Below, one piece after another: positions 8,724 through 17,285 of a stretch of DNA of 64,000 nucleotides. Numbering within the stretch: the first letter of the stretch is position 1; each line of letters starts with the position of its first letter. The DNA lies in contig NZ_CP109067.1 of the NCBI RefSeq assembly GCF_035917335.1, forward strand, positions 6,199,001-6,263,000. Reading direction: 5' to 3'. Below the pieces are notes generated by a model that was not told the origin of the DNA, ran no database searches, and saw only the letters and a list, made by a program, of their open reading frames with translations. The position numbers and the translations under genes are program-made. This stretch comes from Micromonospora sp. NBC_01813. Lineage in GTDB: Bacteria > Actinomycetota > Actinomycetes > Mycobacteriales > Micromonosporaceae.

Positions 8724-10208
8724 ATGGCCGACCCGACCCCCACCAAGGCGTCTGATCCCAACGAGCCAACCGAGTCGACCAAGCCAGCCCGGCCGGTAGC
8801 GGCCGACGGGCCGGCCAAGGCCGGCGAAGCCCGCCGGCCGTTCCAACTTTCGTCCTGGGCGGAAGCGAAGTTCATCGGCGACGTGCTCCGGATGGAGACC
8901 GTCGGCGGCGGACTGCTGCTGCTCGGCGCCGTCATTGCCCTGATCTGGGCGAACTCGGCCTGGGGTGACGCCTACTCCGAGCTGGGGCAGTTCGTGCCCT
9001 GGCCCGGCGGCGAAGCGCTGCACCTCGACGTCAACCTGGGTCACTGGGCGGCGGACGGCCTGTTGGCCATCTTCTTCTTCGTGGTCGGGTTGGAGCTCAA
9101 ACGTGAGTTCGTCGCCGGCGAGCTGCGTAGCCCCCGGCGGGCCGCGCTGCCGGTGGTCGCCGCCGTCGGTGGCATGGCCATCCCGGCGCTCATCTACGTG
9201 CTGATCAACCTCAACACCGGTGACGGGGCGCTGCGTGGCTGGGCGATCCCCACCGCCACCGACATCGCGTTCGCCCTCGCGGTGCTGGCGGTCATCGGCT
9301 CCCACCTGCCGCAGGGCCTGCGCGCCTTCCTGCTCACCCTGGCCGTCGTCGACGACCTGCTGGCGATCACCATCATCGCCTTCTTCTACACCGAGCAGGT
9401 CAACTTCCTGGCACTCGGCGGGTCGCTGATTCCGCTGCTGATCTTCGCGTTGCTGCTGCGGGCCGGCAAGACCTGGTGGTGGGCGCTCATCCCACTCGCC
9501 GCCGTCACCTGGACGCTGATGCACGCCTCCGGGGTACACGCCACGATCGCCGGCGTCCTGCTCGGCTTCGTGGTGCCGGTACTGCCCCGCAAGGGCGAGC
9601 AGCACGGCCTGGCCGAGCACTTCGAGCACCTGTGGCGGCCGATCTCGGCCGGCTTCGCCGTCCCGGTCTTCGCCTTCTTCGCCGCCGGGGTGTCGCTGCG
9701 CGACGGCGGCATCGGATCGGTGCTGACCGACCCGGTGGCGATCGGCGTCATCGCCGGTCTGGTCCTCGGCAAGACCATCGGCATCCTCGGCGCGACCGCG
9801 TTGATGACCCGCTTCACCCGCGCCGATCTGGGCGGGCTGAAATGGATCGACATCCTGGGGGTGTCGCTACTGGCCGGCATCGGCTTCACCGTCTCGCTGC
9901 TCATCGGCGAGCTGGCGTTCGGCGCCGGCAGCGACCGCGATTCGCATGTCAAGGCGGCGGTGCTGATCGGGTCGCTCACCGCCGCGGTCCTCGCCGCGCT
10001 GATCCTGGTCCAGCGCAACAAGGTCTACCGGCGGATCTCCGCCCGGGAACGGCAGGACGTCGACGGCGACGGGATTCCGGACATCTATCAGCAGCCGGAC
10101 CCGCCGGACGTCACCGAGGCCGCCGACGATCCCACCGCGACCGACCCCGACGGCACCCCGAAAGATCCCGACGGTACGCAGAAAGCGGCCCGCAACGACG
10201 GCCGCTGA
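8724..10208 (+). CDS. nhaA: Na+/H+ antiporter NhaA
   Basis: 494 residues, longer than E. coli NhaA (388) because of a 40-residue polar N-terminus and an acidic, Asp/Pro-rich tail of about 50. The core has about twelve membrane segments with GLELKREF, the [11 protein letters not shown] stretch of helix IV, and the paired aspartates VVDDLLAI near 209-210 that bind Na+/H+. It exports sodium in exchange for protons at the cytoplasmic membrane. Start ATG 8724 follows a strong GGAGGTGGAG ribosome site. The preceding 200 bases hold only short hairpins; no known metal riboswitch was recognised. Confidence 0.95.
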   Translation: MADPTPTKASDPNEPTESTKPARPVAADGPAKAGEARRPFQLSSWAEAKFIGDVLRMETVGGGLLLLGAVIALIWANSAWGDAYSELGQFVPWPGGEALHLDVNLGHWAADGLLAIFFFVVGLELKREFVAGELRSPRRAALPVVAAVGGMAIPALIYVLINLNTGDGALRGWAIPTATDIAFALAVLAVIGSHLPQGLRAFLLTLAVVDDLLAITIIAFFYTEQVNFLALGGSLIPLLIFALLLRAGKTWWWALIPLAAVTWTLMHASGVHATIAGVLLGFVVPVLPRKGEQHGLAEHFEHLWRPISAGFAVPVFAFFAAGVSLRDGGIGSVLTDPVAIGVIAGLVLGKTIGILGATALMTRFTRADLGGLKWIDILGVSLLAGIGFTVSLLIGELAFGAGSDRDSHVKAAVLIGSLTAAVLAALILVQRNKVYRRISARERQDVDGDGIPDIYQQPDPPDVTEAADDPTATDPDGTPKDPDGTQKAARNDGR

Positions 10209-10239
10209 ACAAGCTCGGTCACGGCGGCCCCGCGATCCC

Positions 10240-11901
10240 TCACTCGAGGGACAGGTCCAGCAGCGGCTGGAACGCGGGGCCGCCACTGCCGCCGAGTCCG
10301 ATCCGGCGGGTCAACCGGACCGACTCCAGCATCCGCCGGTCGTGCGTGACCAGCAGCAACGTGCCGTTGAACGACTCCAACGCCGACTCCAACTGCTCGA
10401 TCGCCGGCAGATCCAGATGGTTCGTCGGCTCGTCGAGCACCAGCAGGTTCACCCCGCGCGCCTGCAACAACGCCAACGCCGCCCGGGTCCGCTCACCAGG
10501 CGAGAGCGTCGCCGCCGGCCGCAGCACGTGGTCGGCCCGCAACCCGAACTTCGCCAGCAACGTACGAGCCTCGGCGGGAGCCAGATCGGCGGCCGCCCGG
10601 AACGCGTCCAGCACCGGCTCGTCGCGCAGGAACAACCCCCGTGCCTGATCCACCTCGCCGACCACCACCCCCGGGCCGAGCCACGACTCACCCGAGTCCA
10701 GCGGCAGCCGGCCCAGCAACGCGGCGAGCAGCGTCGACTTGCCCGACCCGTTCGGGCCGGTGATCGCCACCCGGTCCGCCCAGTCGATCTGCAGGTCCAC
10801 CGGGCCGAGGGTGAATTCGCCCCGGCGTACCACCGCTTGGCGTGCCACCGCGACCACCGCGCCCGAGCGGGGTGCGGCGGCGATCTCCATCCGCAGCTCC
10901 CACTTCTTGCGCGGCTCCTCGACCACCTCCATCCGCTCGATCATCCGATCGGTCTGTCGGGCCTTCGCCGCCTGCTTCTCCGACGTCTCACCCCGGAAGT
11001 TGGCGACGAACTTGTCGTTGTCGGTGGCCTTGCGGCGGGCGTTGCGCACGCCCTTCTCCATCCAGGCCCGCTGGGTACGCGCCCGGGCCTCCAGGCCCGC
11101 CCGGGTGTCGGCGTACTCCTCGAACGCCTCCCGGGCATGCCGGCGGGCCACCTCACGCTCCTCCAGATAGCCCGCGTACCCGCCGCCGTAGTGGTTGACC
11201 TGCTGCTGGGCGAGGTCGAGCTCCACCACCCGGGTCACCGTGCGGGCCAGGAACTCCCGGTCGTGCGACACCAGTACGGTGCCGGCGCGCAGCCCGGTCA
11301 CGAACTGCTCCAGCCGGGCCAGCCCGGCCAGGTCCAGATCGTTGGTCGGCTCGTCGAGCAGCACCACGTCGTATCGGCTGAGCAGCAGCGACGCGAGCTG
11401 GGCGCGGGCCGCCTGGCCGCCGGAGAGCGCCGTCATCGGCCGGTCCAACGCCACCGTGAGGCCGAGGTCCGCGACCACCTGCCCGGCCCGTTCGTCCAGG
11501 TCGGCACCGCCGAGGTCCAGCCACCGCTCCAGCGCCACCGCGTACGCGTCGTCGGCCCCGGCGCCACCGACGGACAGCGCCTCGGCCGCGGCGTCCATCG
11601 CCTGCTGCGCCGCCGCCACCCCGGTCCGCCGGGCCAGGAAGTCGCGCACCGTCTCACCCGGACGCCGCTGCGGCTCCTGCGGCAGCAGACCGACGTTGGC
11701 CGTCGGTGGATTCCGGGTGACGGTGCCCGCCTCCGGCGGCTCGGCGCCGGCCAGGATCCGCAGCAGCGTCGACTTGCCGGCACCGTTCGCGCCGACCAGC
11801 CCGATCACGTCCCCCGGGGCGACGACGAGGTCGAGTCCGGCGAAGAGTTGCCGGTCACCGTGTCCGGCGGACAGGTCCTTGACGATCAGTGTGGCGCTCA
11901 T
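10240..11901 (-). CDS. ABC-F family ATP-binding protein
   Basis: 553 residues from ATG 11901; an in-frame extension upstream to 12168 is a shadow of the oppositely oriented kinase gene. Two ABC ATPase domains without membrane segments: Walker A GANGAGKST (about 37) and GPNGSGKST (about 350); signatures LSGGQAAR and LSPGERTR; Walker B LLDEPTNDLD and VLDEPTNHLD; between them the charged linker (EARARTQRAWMEKGVRNARR) that in ABC-F proteins reaches into the ribosomal E/P site. ABC-F proteins act on ribosomes (translation factors or antibiotic protection). Whether this one protects against a drug cannot be decided from sequence. Convergent with nhaA, gap 31 bases. Confidence 0.93.
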   Translation of the reverse strand: MSATLIVKDLSAGHGDRQLFAGLDLVVAPGDVIGLVGANGAGKSTLLRILAGAEPPEAGTVTRNPPTANVGLLPQEPQRRPGETVRDFLARRTGVAAAQQAMDAAAEALSVGGAGADDAYAVALERWLDLGGADLDERAGQVVADLGLTVALDRPMTALSGGQAARAQLASLLLSRYDVVLLDEPTNDLDLAGLARLEQFVTGLRAGTVLVSHDREFLARTVTRVVELDLAQQQVNHYGGGYAGYLEEREVARRHAREAFEEYADTRAGLEARARTQRAWMEKGVRNARRKATDNDKFVANFRGETSEKQAAKARQTDRMIERMEVVEEPRKKWELRMEIAAAPRSGAVVAVARQAVVRRGEFTLGPVDLQIDWADRVAITGPNGSGKSTLLAALLGRLPLDSGESWLGPGVVVGEVDQARGLFLRDEPVLDAFRAAADLAPAEARTLLAKFGLRADHVLRPAATLSPGERTRAALALLQARGVNLLVLDEPTNHLDLPAIEQLESALESFNGTLLLVTHDRRMLESVRLTRRIGLGGSGGPAFQPLLDLSLE

Positions 11902-11941
11902 GGCCCGGCGATCGTAGCCGCTGGCCGGCACACTGTGCTGC

Positions 11942-12697
11942 ATGATTTCCACGCTGGCGATCGACTGCGGCGGCGGCGGCATCAAGGCGTCGGTGCTCGA
12001 CGAGACCGGCACCATGCGGGCCCGGCCGATCCGGATACCCACCCCGTACCCGCTGCCGCCACCGCTGTTCGTCGAGACCCTGCGCGAGCTGGCCGGCCGG
12101 CTGCCGGCGGCCGACCGGGTCACCGTCGGGATGCCGGGGATGATCCGCCACGGCGTGGTGGTGGCCACCCCGCACTACATCACCCGGGCGGGTCCGCGTA
12201 CCAAGATCGACTCTTCGCTGCGCGGCGAATGGTCCGGGTTCGACGCGCGGTCGGCGCTGTCGGCCGCGTTGGACCTGCCGGTGCTGGTGCTCAACGACGC
12301 CGAGGTGCACGGCGCCGGCGTGGTCGCCGGGACCGGCTGCGAACTGGTCCTCACCCTCGGCACCGGGCTGGGCTGCGCACTGTTCGACGGCGGCCGGCTC
12401 GCCCCGCATCTGGAGCTGTCCCAGGCGCCGGTGCGCTGGGGGCAGACCTACGACACCTACGTCGGCGAGCACGAACGGCGCCGCCTCGGCGACGCGTTCT
12501 GGTCCCGGCGGGTACGCGGTGTGGTCGACGGCCTGCGTCCGGTCTTCCAGTGGGACCGGCTCTATCTCGGCGGCGGCAACTCGCGGCTGGTCCGCCCCGA
12601 ACAGCTGGCAAGGATGGGCGACGACGTCGTGGTGGTGCCGAACACGGCCGGGATCGTCGGCGGCGTACGGGCCTGGACACTGATCCCGCCTGACTGA
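11942..12697 (+). CDS. ROK/PPGK-family glucokinase (polyphosphate glucokinase-like)
   Basis: 251 residues, close to the usual polyphosphate glucokinase length. The phosphate-1 loop is IDCGGGGIKASVLD near residue 6, the catalytic Asp lies in LVLNDAEVHGAG near 120, and phosphate-2 is LTLGTGLGCALFDGG near 138; YLGGGNSRLV closes the fold. It should phosphorylate glucose or a related sugar in the cytoplasm with polyphosphate and/or ATP; which donor is used cannot be told. No ribosome site; the start ATG 11942 lies 7 nt after CACACT, a weak -10. Divergent from the ABC-F gene, 40 bases apart. Confidence 0.85.
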   Translation: MISTLAIDCGGGGIKASVLDETGTMRARPIRIPTPYPLPPPLFVETLRELAGRLPAADRVTVGMPGMIRHGVVVATPHYITRAGPRTKIDSSLRGEWSGFDARSALSAALDLPVLVLNDAEVHGAGVVAGTGCELVLTLGTGLGCALFDGGRLAPHLELSQAPVRWGQTYDTYVGEHERRRLGDAFWSRRVRGVVDGLRPVFQWDRLYLGGGNSRLVRPEQLARMGDDVVVVPNTAGIVGGVRAWTLIPPD

Positions 12698-12732
12698 TCC
12701 GGCCTGGCCTGGCTGATCCCGCCTGACTGATC
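12680..12732 (+). repeat. 20-bp direct repeat spanning the glucokinase stop
   Basis: Identical 20-bp copies at 12680-12699 and 12713-12732; the first contains the TGA stop (12695-12697). The rest of the gap up to 12876 holds no recognisable gene, only a plausible promoter stretch and the TPR ribosome site. Confidence 0.85.
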
Positions 12733-12876
12733 TGCGGCCGATTGTCCGGAAACTGATCTGGTGACCGATGGATGTCTGGGGCGGGAACAGTCGCATTCCT
12801 GCCGTGGTTGTGCCAGCGTCAGGGTTGTCGGTGATCGCGACCTGATACTGATGGCGACCGGAAAGGTGGGGCGGCC

Positions 12877-13248
12877 ATGGATCTGTTGGAGGAGTACCGC
12901 CGGGCGAACCTGTACTTCGACTCCGGTGACCCGTCGGGGGCGGCGCGGCTGCTGGAGCCGATCATCGCCGCCGAGCCGGACAACTCGGCGGTCCGCCAGT
13001 TGCTGGCCCGCGCCTACTTCCAGTCTGCGCAGCTCGGCCGGGCCGAGGAGCAGCTGCGGGAGCTGATCGCCCGCGACCCGAGCGACCACTACGCCCACCA
13101 CGTGCTGGGCCGTACCCTGGAGCGACTCGGCCGGCCGTCGCAGGCGCTGCGGCACCTGCGGCTCGCCGCCGCGATGCGTTCGGAGCACTCGGACTACCTG
13201 GCCGCGCTGCACCGGGTCGAGGCGAAGGTCAACGGAAGGGTGCCGTGA
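12877..13248 (+). CDS. TPR-repeat protein
   Basis: 123 residues made of about three tetratricopeptide repeats: YRRANLYFDSGDPSGAARLLEPIIAAEP, VRQLLARAYFQ..LGRAEEQLRELIARDP and AHHVLGRTLERLGRPSQALRHLRLA, spaced by 34 residues (given in part). No signal peptide or catalytic motif, so it is a cytoplasmic protein-binding scaffold. ATG 12877 has AAGGTGGGG upstream. Its stop overlaps the GTG of the Smr gene by four bases (GTGA), so the two are translationally coupled and probably interact or act together. Confidence 0.85.
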   Translation: MDLLEEYRRANLYFDSGDPSGAARLLEPIIAAEPDNSAVRQLLARAYFQSAQLGRAEEQLRELIARDPSDHYAHHVLGRTLERLGRPSQALRHLRLAAAMRSEHSDYLAALHRVEAKVNGRVP

Positions 13249-13499
13249 AGCTCAAACTGGACCTGCACGACATCTTCAACCGTGGTCAGGACATCGACCG
13301 GGCGTTGAAGGGGATCATCGACGAGGCGGTGGCCAAGAAGGCCACCCTCGTCGAGATCATCCCTGGCAAGGGCTCCGGCCAGCTGAAGAAGCGGGTGCTG
13401 CGGTTCCTCGACCAGAAGGAGATCAAGCAGCTCTACCACCGGGTGGAGAAAGACTCGAAGAACTTCGGCCGGCTGTTCATCCACTTTCGCTGGAAGTGA
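13245..13499 (+). CDS. Small stand-alone Smr-domain protein
   Basis: 84 residues, almost entirely one Smr domain: LKLDLHDIF at the start (the conserved DLH motif) and VEIIPGKGSGQLKKRVLRFL near 38-57 (the conserved H/xGxG-K signature, here IPGKGSG). Smr domains in MutS2 and small stand-alone proteins bind or nick nucleic acids, for example in ribosome-collision rescue. GTG start coupled to the TPR gene. The 3' end overlaps the convergent membrane-protein gene by 23 bases. Confidence 0.85.
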   Translation: MKLKLDLHDIFNRGQDIDRALKGIIDEAVAKKATLVEIIPGKGSGQLKKRVLRFLDQKEIKQLYHRVEKDSKNFGRLFIHFRWK

Positions 13500-14136
13500 C
13501 AGCGGCCATGGCGGCGGCCGGGTCGTCGGCGAAGAACCGGATCGTCCGTACGGGTGCGATGCGGCCCAGCGGGCGGACCACCCGGACCGGCTCGGCGAGC
13601 TCCATCACCAGGTTGGTCTGCGAAATGGCCGACACCACCAAGGTGTCACCGTCGACCAGGATGGTGCCCTGCTCGTTGTAGTTGCGCACCATCCGGAGCT
13701 CGGTGACCAGCCGGCGCGGCACCCGCACATCCAGGAAGGCGGCGGACCGGACGCGGATCTCATCGGGCCCGATCACGTGTGGTCGGGTCACGGTCGCGGC
13801 GATCACCGCCAGAGCTATCAGTACGCCGTACGCGTCGAGCAGCAGGATCGCGTGTCGCAGCCAGGCCGGCGCACCGATCGCCCGCAGCAGCAGCTCCACC
13901 GCCACCAACTCGACGATCGACACCACCAGGAACATCACCATCGTCGAGGCCACCGCCCCGGCGTAGGGCACCGCCGTCGCCGACTCCGGTACGCCGTGCC
14001 GCCGACGGCGTACCCACAGCCAGAGGCTGACCAGGCCGGCGCCTTCGAAGCCGGCCAGCCGGCGCAGCACCACCCCGAGCCGGCGCAGGCCGCCGACCTG
14101 CTCCGCTGCCACCCGACTGCCCGGCTGGGCGGTCAT
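13477..14136 (-). CDS. Two-helix membrane protein of unknown function
   Basis: 219 residues from ATG 14136, chosen because it overlaps the stop of the MerR gene as ATGA. Two hydrophobic segments near 58-80 and 95-115 (MVMFLVVSIVELVAVELLL and LLLDAYGVLIALAVIAATV), then a cytoplasmic or external beta-rich tail beginning HVIGPDEIRVRSAAFLDVRVP, a PH-like pattern reminiscent of bacterial PH-domain membrane proteins (inference). Coupled translation with MerR suggests it is the regulator's target or sensor partner. Its 3' end overlaps the Smr gene. Confidence 0.7.
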   Translation of the reverse strand: MTAQPGSRVAAEQVGGLRRLGVVLRRLAGFEGAGLVSLWLWVRRRRHGVPESATAVPYAGAVASTMVMFLVVSIVELVAVELLLRAIGAPAWLRHAILLLDAYGVLIALAVIAATVTRPHVIGPDEIRVRSAAFLDVRVPRRLVTELRMVRNYNEQGTILVDGDTLVVSAISQTNLVMELAEPVRVVRPLGRIAPVRTIRFFADDPAAAMAAVTSSESG

Positions 14137-14897
14137 CGCTGGCCCCGTAGCCGGGCGACCAGCAGCCGGAACACCTGGGCCTGGGCGGGAGAAAGCTCCC
14201 CGGTGATGGTGGTCAGCCACTGGGCGGCCTCCGTGTCGGCCGCGTTCGTGGTGATCGCCTCGGTCATCTCGACCGGCAGGTAGCCCTCCAGGTCGGCGGC
14301 GAGCGACGCCACCCGCGCGTCGCTCGGGTCGGCGTCGGCGACCTCGTCGAGCCGCTGATAGAACTCCGTGGTCCGGGCCAGCATGTCCGGCTCGGTCAGC
14401 GGCTGGAACAGCGCGCTGAACTCACTCCGCTGCTCCGGCTCGACCCGGGTGTCCAGCAGGGCCAGCATCTCGCGGTCGAAAGCGGCGAACGCCGAGCCGC
14501 CGGTCGGCAGGCGGCGCAGCACCGCCGCCATCTCCTCGGACACCGTGGCATCGGCGTCCAGCTCCTCGACCGACTCGCCGGCCGCCAGCAGCGCGGCGAG
14601 CCGTTGCCGCTGGCCGGCGATCGCCGCCTGCTGGCGGGCCAGGTCGTCATCGAGCTCGGTGAGCACCTCGCGCAGCTCCCGGCCCCGGTCGTCGGCGAGC
14701 ACGTCGCGGATCTCGTCGAGTGACAGCCCCAACTCGCTCAACCGGCGTACCCGGGACAGCGCGACCGCGTCCCGCAGCCGGTACTCCCGGTATCCGTTGG
14801 ACAGCCGCTCCGGCTCGGGCAACAGCCCCAGGTGGTGGTAGTGGCGCACCGTCCGGGTGGAGACCCCGACCAGCGCGGCAAGCTCGCCGATTCGCAT
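14133..14897 (-). CDS. MerR-family transcriptional regulator
   Basis: 254 residues: MerR winged helix at 1-70 (MRIGELAALVGVSTRTVRHYHHLGLLPEP and YREYRLRDAVALSRVRRLSELGLSLDEI, in part), a coiled-coil dimer helix to about 110, and an alpha-helical effector domain of the type seen in TipA/drug-sensing MerR proteins, without Cys metal ligands. The start ATG 14897 lies 6 nt downstream of TCTACT and just beyond a strong CTTGAC-N11-GTCAAG palindrome, indicating autoregulation. Followed by the coupled membrane-protein gene. Confidence 0.92.
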   Translation of the reverse strand: MRIGELAALVGVSTRTVRHYHHLGLLPEPERLSNGYREYRLRDAVALSRVRRLSELGLSLDEIRDVLADDRGRELREVLTELDDDLARQQAAIAGQRQRLAALLAAGESVEELDADATVSEEMAAVLRRLPTGGSAFAAFDREMLALLDTRVEPEQRSEFSALFQPLTEPDMLARTTEFYQRLDEVADADPSDARVASLAADLEGYLPVEMTEAITTNAADTEAAQWLTTITGELSPAQAQVFRLLVARLRGQR

Positions 14898-14903
14898 GCC
14901 ACC

Positions 14904-14935
14904 AGTAGAAACCTTGACGCTACGACAAGGTCAAG
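14904..14935 (-). promoter_or_regulatory. MerR-type promoter and operator
   Basis: On the minus strand TTGACC (14934-14929) is a -35, followed after 19 nt by TCTACT as -10. The over-long 19-nt spacer is the MerR hallmark. The spacer region carries the palindrome CTTGAC-N11-GTCAAG (14913-14935). The regulator would twist this DNA to align the promoter elements. Confidence 0.6.
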
Positions 14936-14955
14936 CCAACTGTGAACTCCCGGTC

Positions 14956-16239
14956 TCACCGCTCTTCGGCGAACTGCTCCAACAGGTCGACCGCGACGGC
15001 GACGCCCTGCTCGGCGCGGACCTGCTCGCCCAGCCGATGCGCGGCGGCGATCATCGCCGGATCGTCGAGGGCGCGGCGAATCGCGGCGGCCAACCCGGAG
15101 GCGGTCAGCTTCTGCTGGTCGATCGGCTCCGGTGCGACACCCAGGTGCTGCATCCGGCGGCCCCAGAACGGCTGGTCCGCGACGAACGGGCAGATCACCT
15201 GGGGTCGGCCCGCTCGGATCGCGGCGGCGGTGGTGCCGGCACCACCGTGGTGCACGATCGCCGCCATCCGGGGAAACACGACGTCGTGGGGCAGGTCCCC
15301 GGTCGCGAACACGTCCGCCGCCGACGGTATCTCCTGCAGTCCGCCCCAGCCGGTGGCGAGCACACCGCGTACGCCAGCGAGCCGCAACGCCTGCACCACT
15401 TCCTGCGTCGTGGCCACCGGAGCCGGACCCGCCATGCTGCCGAAGCTGACGAAGACCACCGGCTCGTCGCCGCGATCCAGAGCGGCGGCCACCGGATCGG
15501 GTACGGCCGTCGTCGCGTCTGCTGACGTGTCCATGAACCAGTAGCCGGTGACCCCGGCGGTCGGCGGCCAGTCGGCGGGGCGGGGCAGCACCGCCGGGCT
15601 CACCGCATGCAGGACGGGAGCAGGCTGGCCGTCCGCGCGGCGCAGCGGATCGTGCCGGCCGCGTCGTCGAGGTAGGCCGAGGCCGGCGCGCCACTGGTCC
15701 ACGGTCCGACCGAACACCACGGTCACCGCCTTCATCCCGGCATAGGTCGACCGGTTCAGCCACGCCGGCAGCCGGTTGGGCAACTGCTGGCCAGGCCAGG
15801 GGAACTGCCGGGTGGGCACGTACACCGGTGTCGGCAGAGCCAGGACCGCTGGCACACCAAGTTTCTCCGCGATGTGCTGACCCGCCATGATCTGGCCGTT
15901 GTGCACGATCAGATCGGCCCCCGCACCCACCCCAGTGGAGGCCACCTGCCAGCAGTCGTCGAGCACGGCGGTGACCATCGCCCGCATCCTGCGCATCAGG
16001 GCGAACTTCGCGCCCACACCACCGGCGGCCACCTCGGTTACCGTGCTGGAGCTGTCCAGGACCCGCAACGGGCCGTCGTCCACTCGGGCGAACGCCACCC
16101 CGTGCCCGGTGACAAGATCAGCGAACCGCGCAGGCGCCGCCAGCACCGCGTGATGGCCCCGGTTCCGCAGTTCGCGGGCCAGCGCCACGAACGGCTGCAC
16201 GTCGCCACGGGTTCCCAGAGTCAGGATCAGGACCTTCAT
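14956..16239 (-). CDS. UDP-glycosyltransferase-like (GT1/GT28-type) glycosyltransferase
   Basis: 427 residues with the two Rossmann halves of a GT-B enzyme. The N-terminus MKVLILTLGTRGDVQPFVAL is the signature of the sterol 3-beta-glucosyltransferase/macrolide-type group; the C-terminal donor site reads VVFVSFGSMA near 265 and HHGGAGTTAAAIRAGRPQVICPFVADQPFWG near 340-370 (partial quotation of the PSPG-like box with HGGAGT and the DQ pair). It should glycosylate a lipid or polyketide-type acceptor using an NDP sugar. Acceptor unknown, no pathway genes adjacent. Confidence 0.92.
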   Translation of the reverse strand: MKVLILTLGTRGDVQPFVALARELRNRGHHAVLAAPARFADLVTGHGVAFARVDDGPLRVLDSSSTVTEVAAGGVGAKFALMRRMRAMVTAVLDDCWQVASTGVGAGADLIVHNGQIMAGQHIAEKLGVPAVLALPTPVYVPTRQFPWPGQQLPNRLPAWLNRSTYAGMKAVTVVFGRTVDQWRAGLGLPRRRGRHDPLRRADGQPAPVLHAVSPAVLPRPADWPPTAGVTGYWFMDTSADATTAVPDPVAAALDRGDEPVVFVSFGSMAGPAPVATTQEVVQALRLAGVRGVLATGWGGLQEIPSAADVFATGDLPHDVVFPRMAAIVHHGGAGTTAAAIRAGRPQVICPFVADQPFWGRRMQHLGVAPEPIDQQKLTASGLAAAIRRALDDPAMIAAAHRLGEQVRAEQGVAVAVDLLEQFAEER

Positions 16240-16328
16240 CGTCAGTCTCCTGGGGACGTCGGTGCGTACCTCCCCAGTATGTGCGCGGGGTCACGGACGT
16301 AGTAGACGGGCGGAGTGCAGAAGCGTCA

Positions 16329-16538
16329 GCGGCGGTAGACGTCCGGGAACGCGGCGATGGCGGTTTTCAGGTCAGCCAAGGGTCCGCCGTCGATCGGCGG
16401 GCGGGCGGCCAGCAATGCGTGGGTGCCGCGCAAAGCCGCCACCGTGTAGCCATCCTCGGACCCCCGGCACAGCAGCGCCAGGTCGGTCCCAACCGTCGTC
16501 TGGGCCGCTATGAATCGCTCCGTCGTTGGCGCATCTTC
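16329..16538 (-). other. Open frame without ATG, possible remnant or small gene
   Basis: Between an in-frame TAG (16541-16539) and TGA (16328-16326) the minus strand reads 70 codons with coding-like composition (for example DLALLCRGSEDGYTVAALRG and a tail LADLKTAIAAFPDVYRR). No ATG is present; the first usable GTG leaves fewer than 40 codons. It overlaps the 3' end of the flavoprotein gene by about 30 bases in another frame. Could be a frameshifted C-terminus, a small gene or chance. Confidence 0.25.
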
Positions 16539-17089
16539 CTAGCGGTGAGGAACGCCGACTGCCAGGGGAAGTCGGCGCGTCTGTCGGTGCCGGTGCCTGG
16601 TGGGTGCGGTATCCAGCCGTCGTCTGGTCCGGAGATGACCCGCACGCCTTCGGCGCGTAGGTCGGCGATGGAGCGTTGGAACGGGGCGCGGGTGGCCAGG
16701 GCAGTGTTGACGAACGGCACCACGACGGTGGGGACGCCGCGTCCGATCAGTTCGGCGGTCGATGTCAGCGGGTAGGTGTCGGCGACGCCGCTGGCGAGCT
16801 TGTTGACCGTGTTGTACGTCGCCGGCGCGATGATCAGCGCGTCCACCGGCGGCATGGTCCGTAGACCACCGTCGTCTGGGGTCTGGTACGAGCCGCGTAC
16901 GGGGCTGCCGGTCAGTTGGGTGATGGCGGAGACGTCGATGAAGTCGAGTGCGCTGGCGGTGGCGACGACAGTCGTCGTCCACGACCGCTCCTGTGCCGTT
17001 TCGACGAGCCGGAGGACGTCGGCGGCGGGTCCAGCGCCACACACGACGATCCGAAGATGTCCTGATGCCGCCAGCGGGTTTTCTGCCAC
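16508..17089 (-). CDS. Flavoprotein-family (HFCD-like) protein
   Basis: 193 residues from GTG 17089, chosen because GGAGG lies 5 nt upstream; the frame continues to another GTG at 17137 without a ribosome site. Matches the flavoprotein fold of phosphopantothenoylcysteine decarboxylase/EpiD-type enzymes: LRIVVCGAGPA at the N-terminus, PPVDALIIAPATYNTVNKLASG near 100-120 (the PxMNxxM-like and APAT-containing flavin/substrate loops), and VPFVNTALATRAPFQRSI near 145. Likely binds FMN in the cytoplasm. Divergent from an XRE/TPR regulator, a frequent actinomycete neighbour. Specific reaction unknown. Confidence 0.8.
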   Translation of the reverse strand: MAENPLAASGHLRIVVCGAGPAADVLRLVETAQERSWTTTVVATASALDFIDVSAITQLTGSPVRGSYQTPDDGGLRTMPPVDALIIAPATYNTVNKLASGVADTYPLTSTAELIGRGVPTVVVPFVNTALATRAPFQRSIADLRAEGVRVISGPDDGWIPHPPGTGTDRRADFPWQSAFLTARKMRQRRSDS

Positions 17090-17236
17090 GGGAGCCTCCT
17101 GGACCTGGTCGAGGTAGGTGCTTCGAACTGTACGCACACTGTCGCTGATGCCTTCGCCGTCATGAGCGGCGGCCGTCGTCCAGGCCAGCCGTGCGACGCG
17201 GGAACGGGTACCTTCGAACGTGGCGGCGCGCCGGGA

Positions 17237-17274
17237 GGTAGAGGCCCCGTCCGCGCCGCCGCCCAGCCTCTACC
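17237..17274. promoter_or_regulatory. Inverted repeat upstream of the XRE/TPR regulator
   Basis: GGTAGAGGC (17237-17245) and GCCTCTACC (17266-17274) are perfect 9-bp inverted arms, 20-nt loop, ending two bases before the GGGAG ribosome site at 17276-17280. It may be an RNA hairpin controlling translation or an operator for the regulator itself. Confidence 0.45.
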
Positions 17275-17285
17275 TGGGAGACGTT

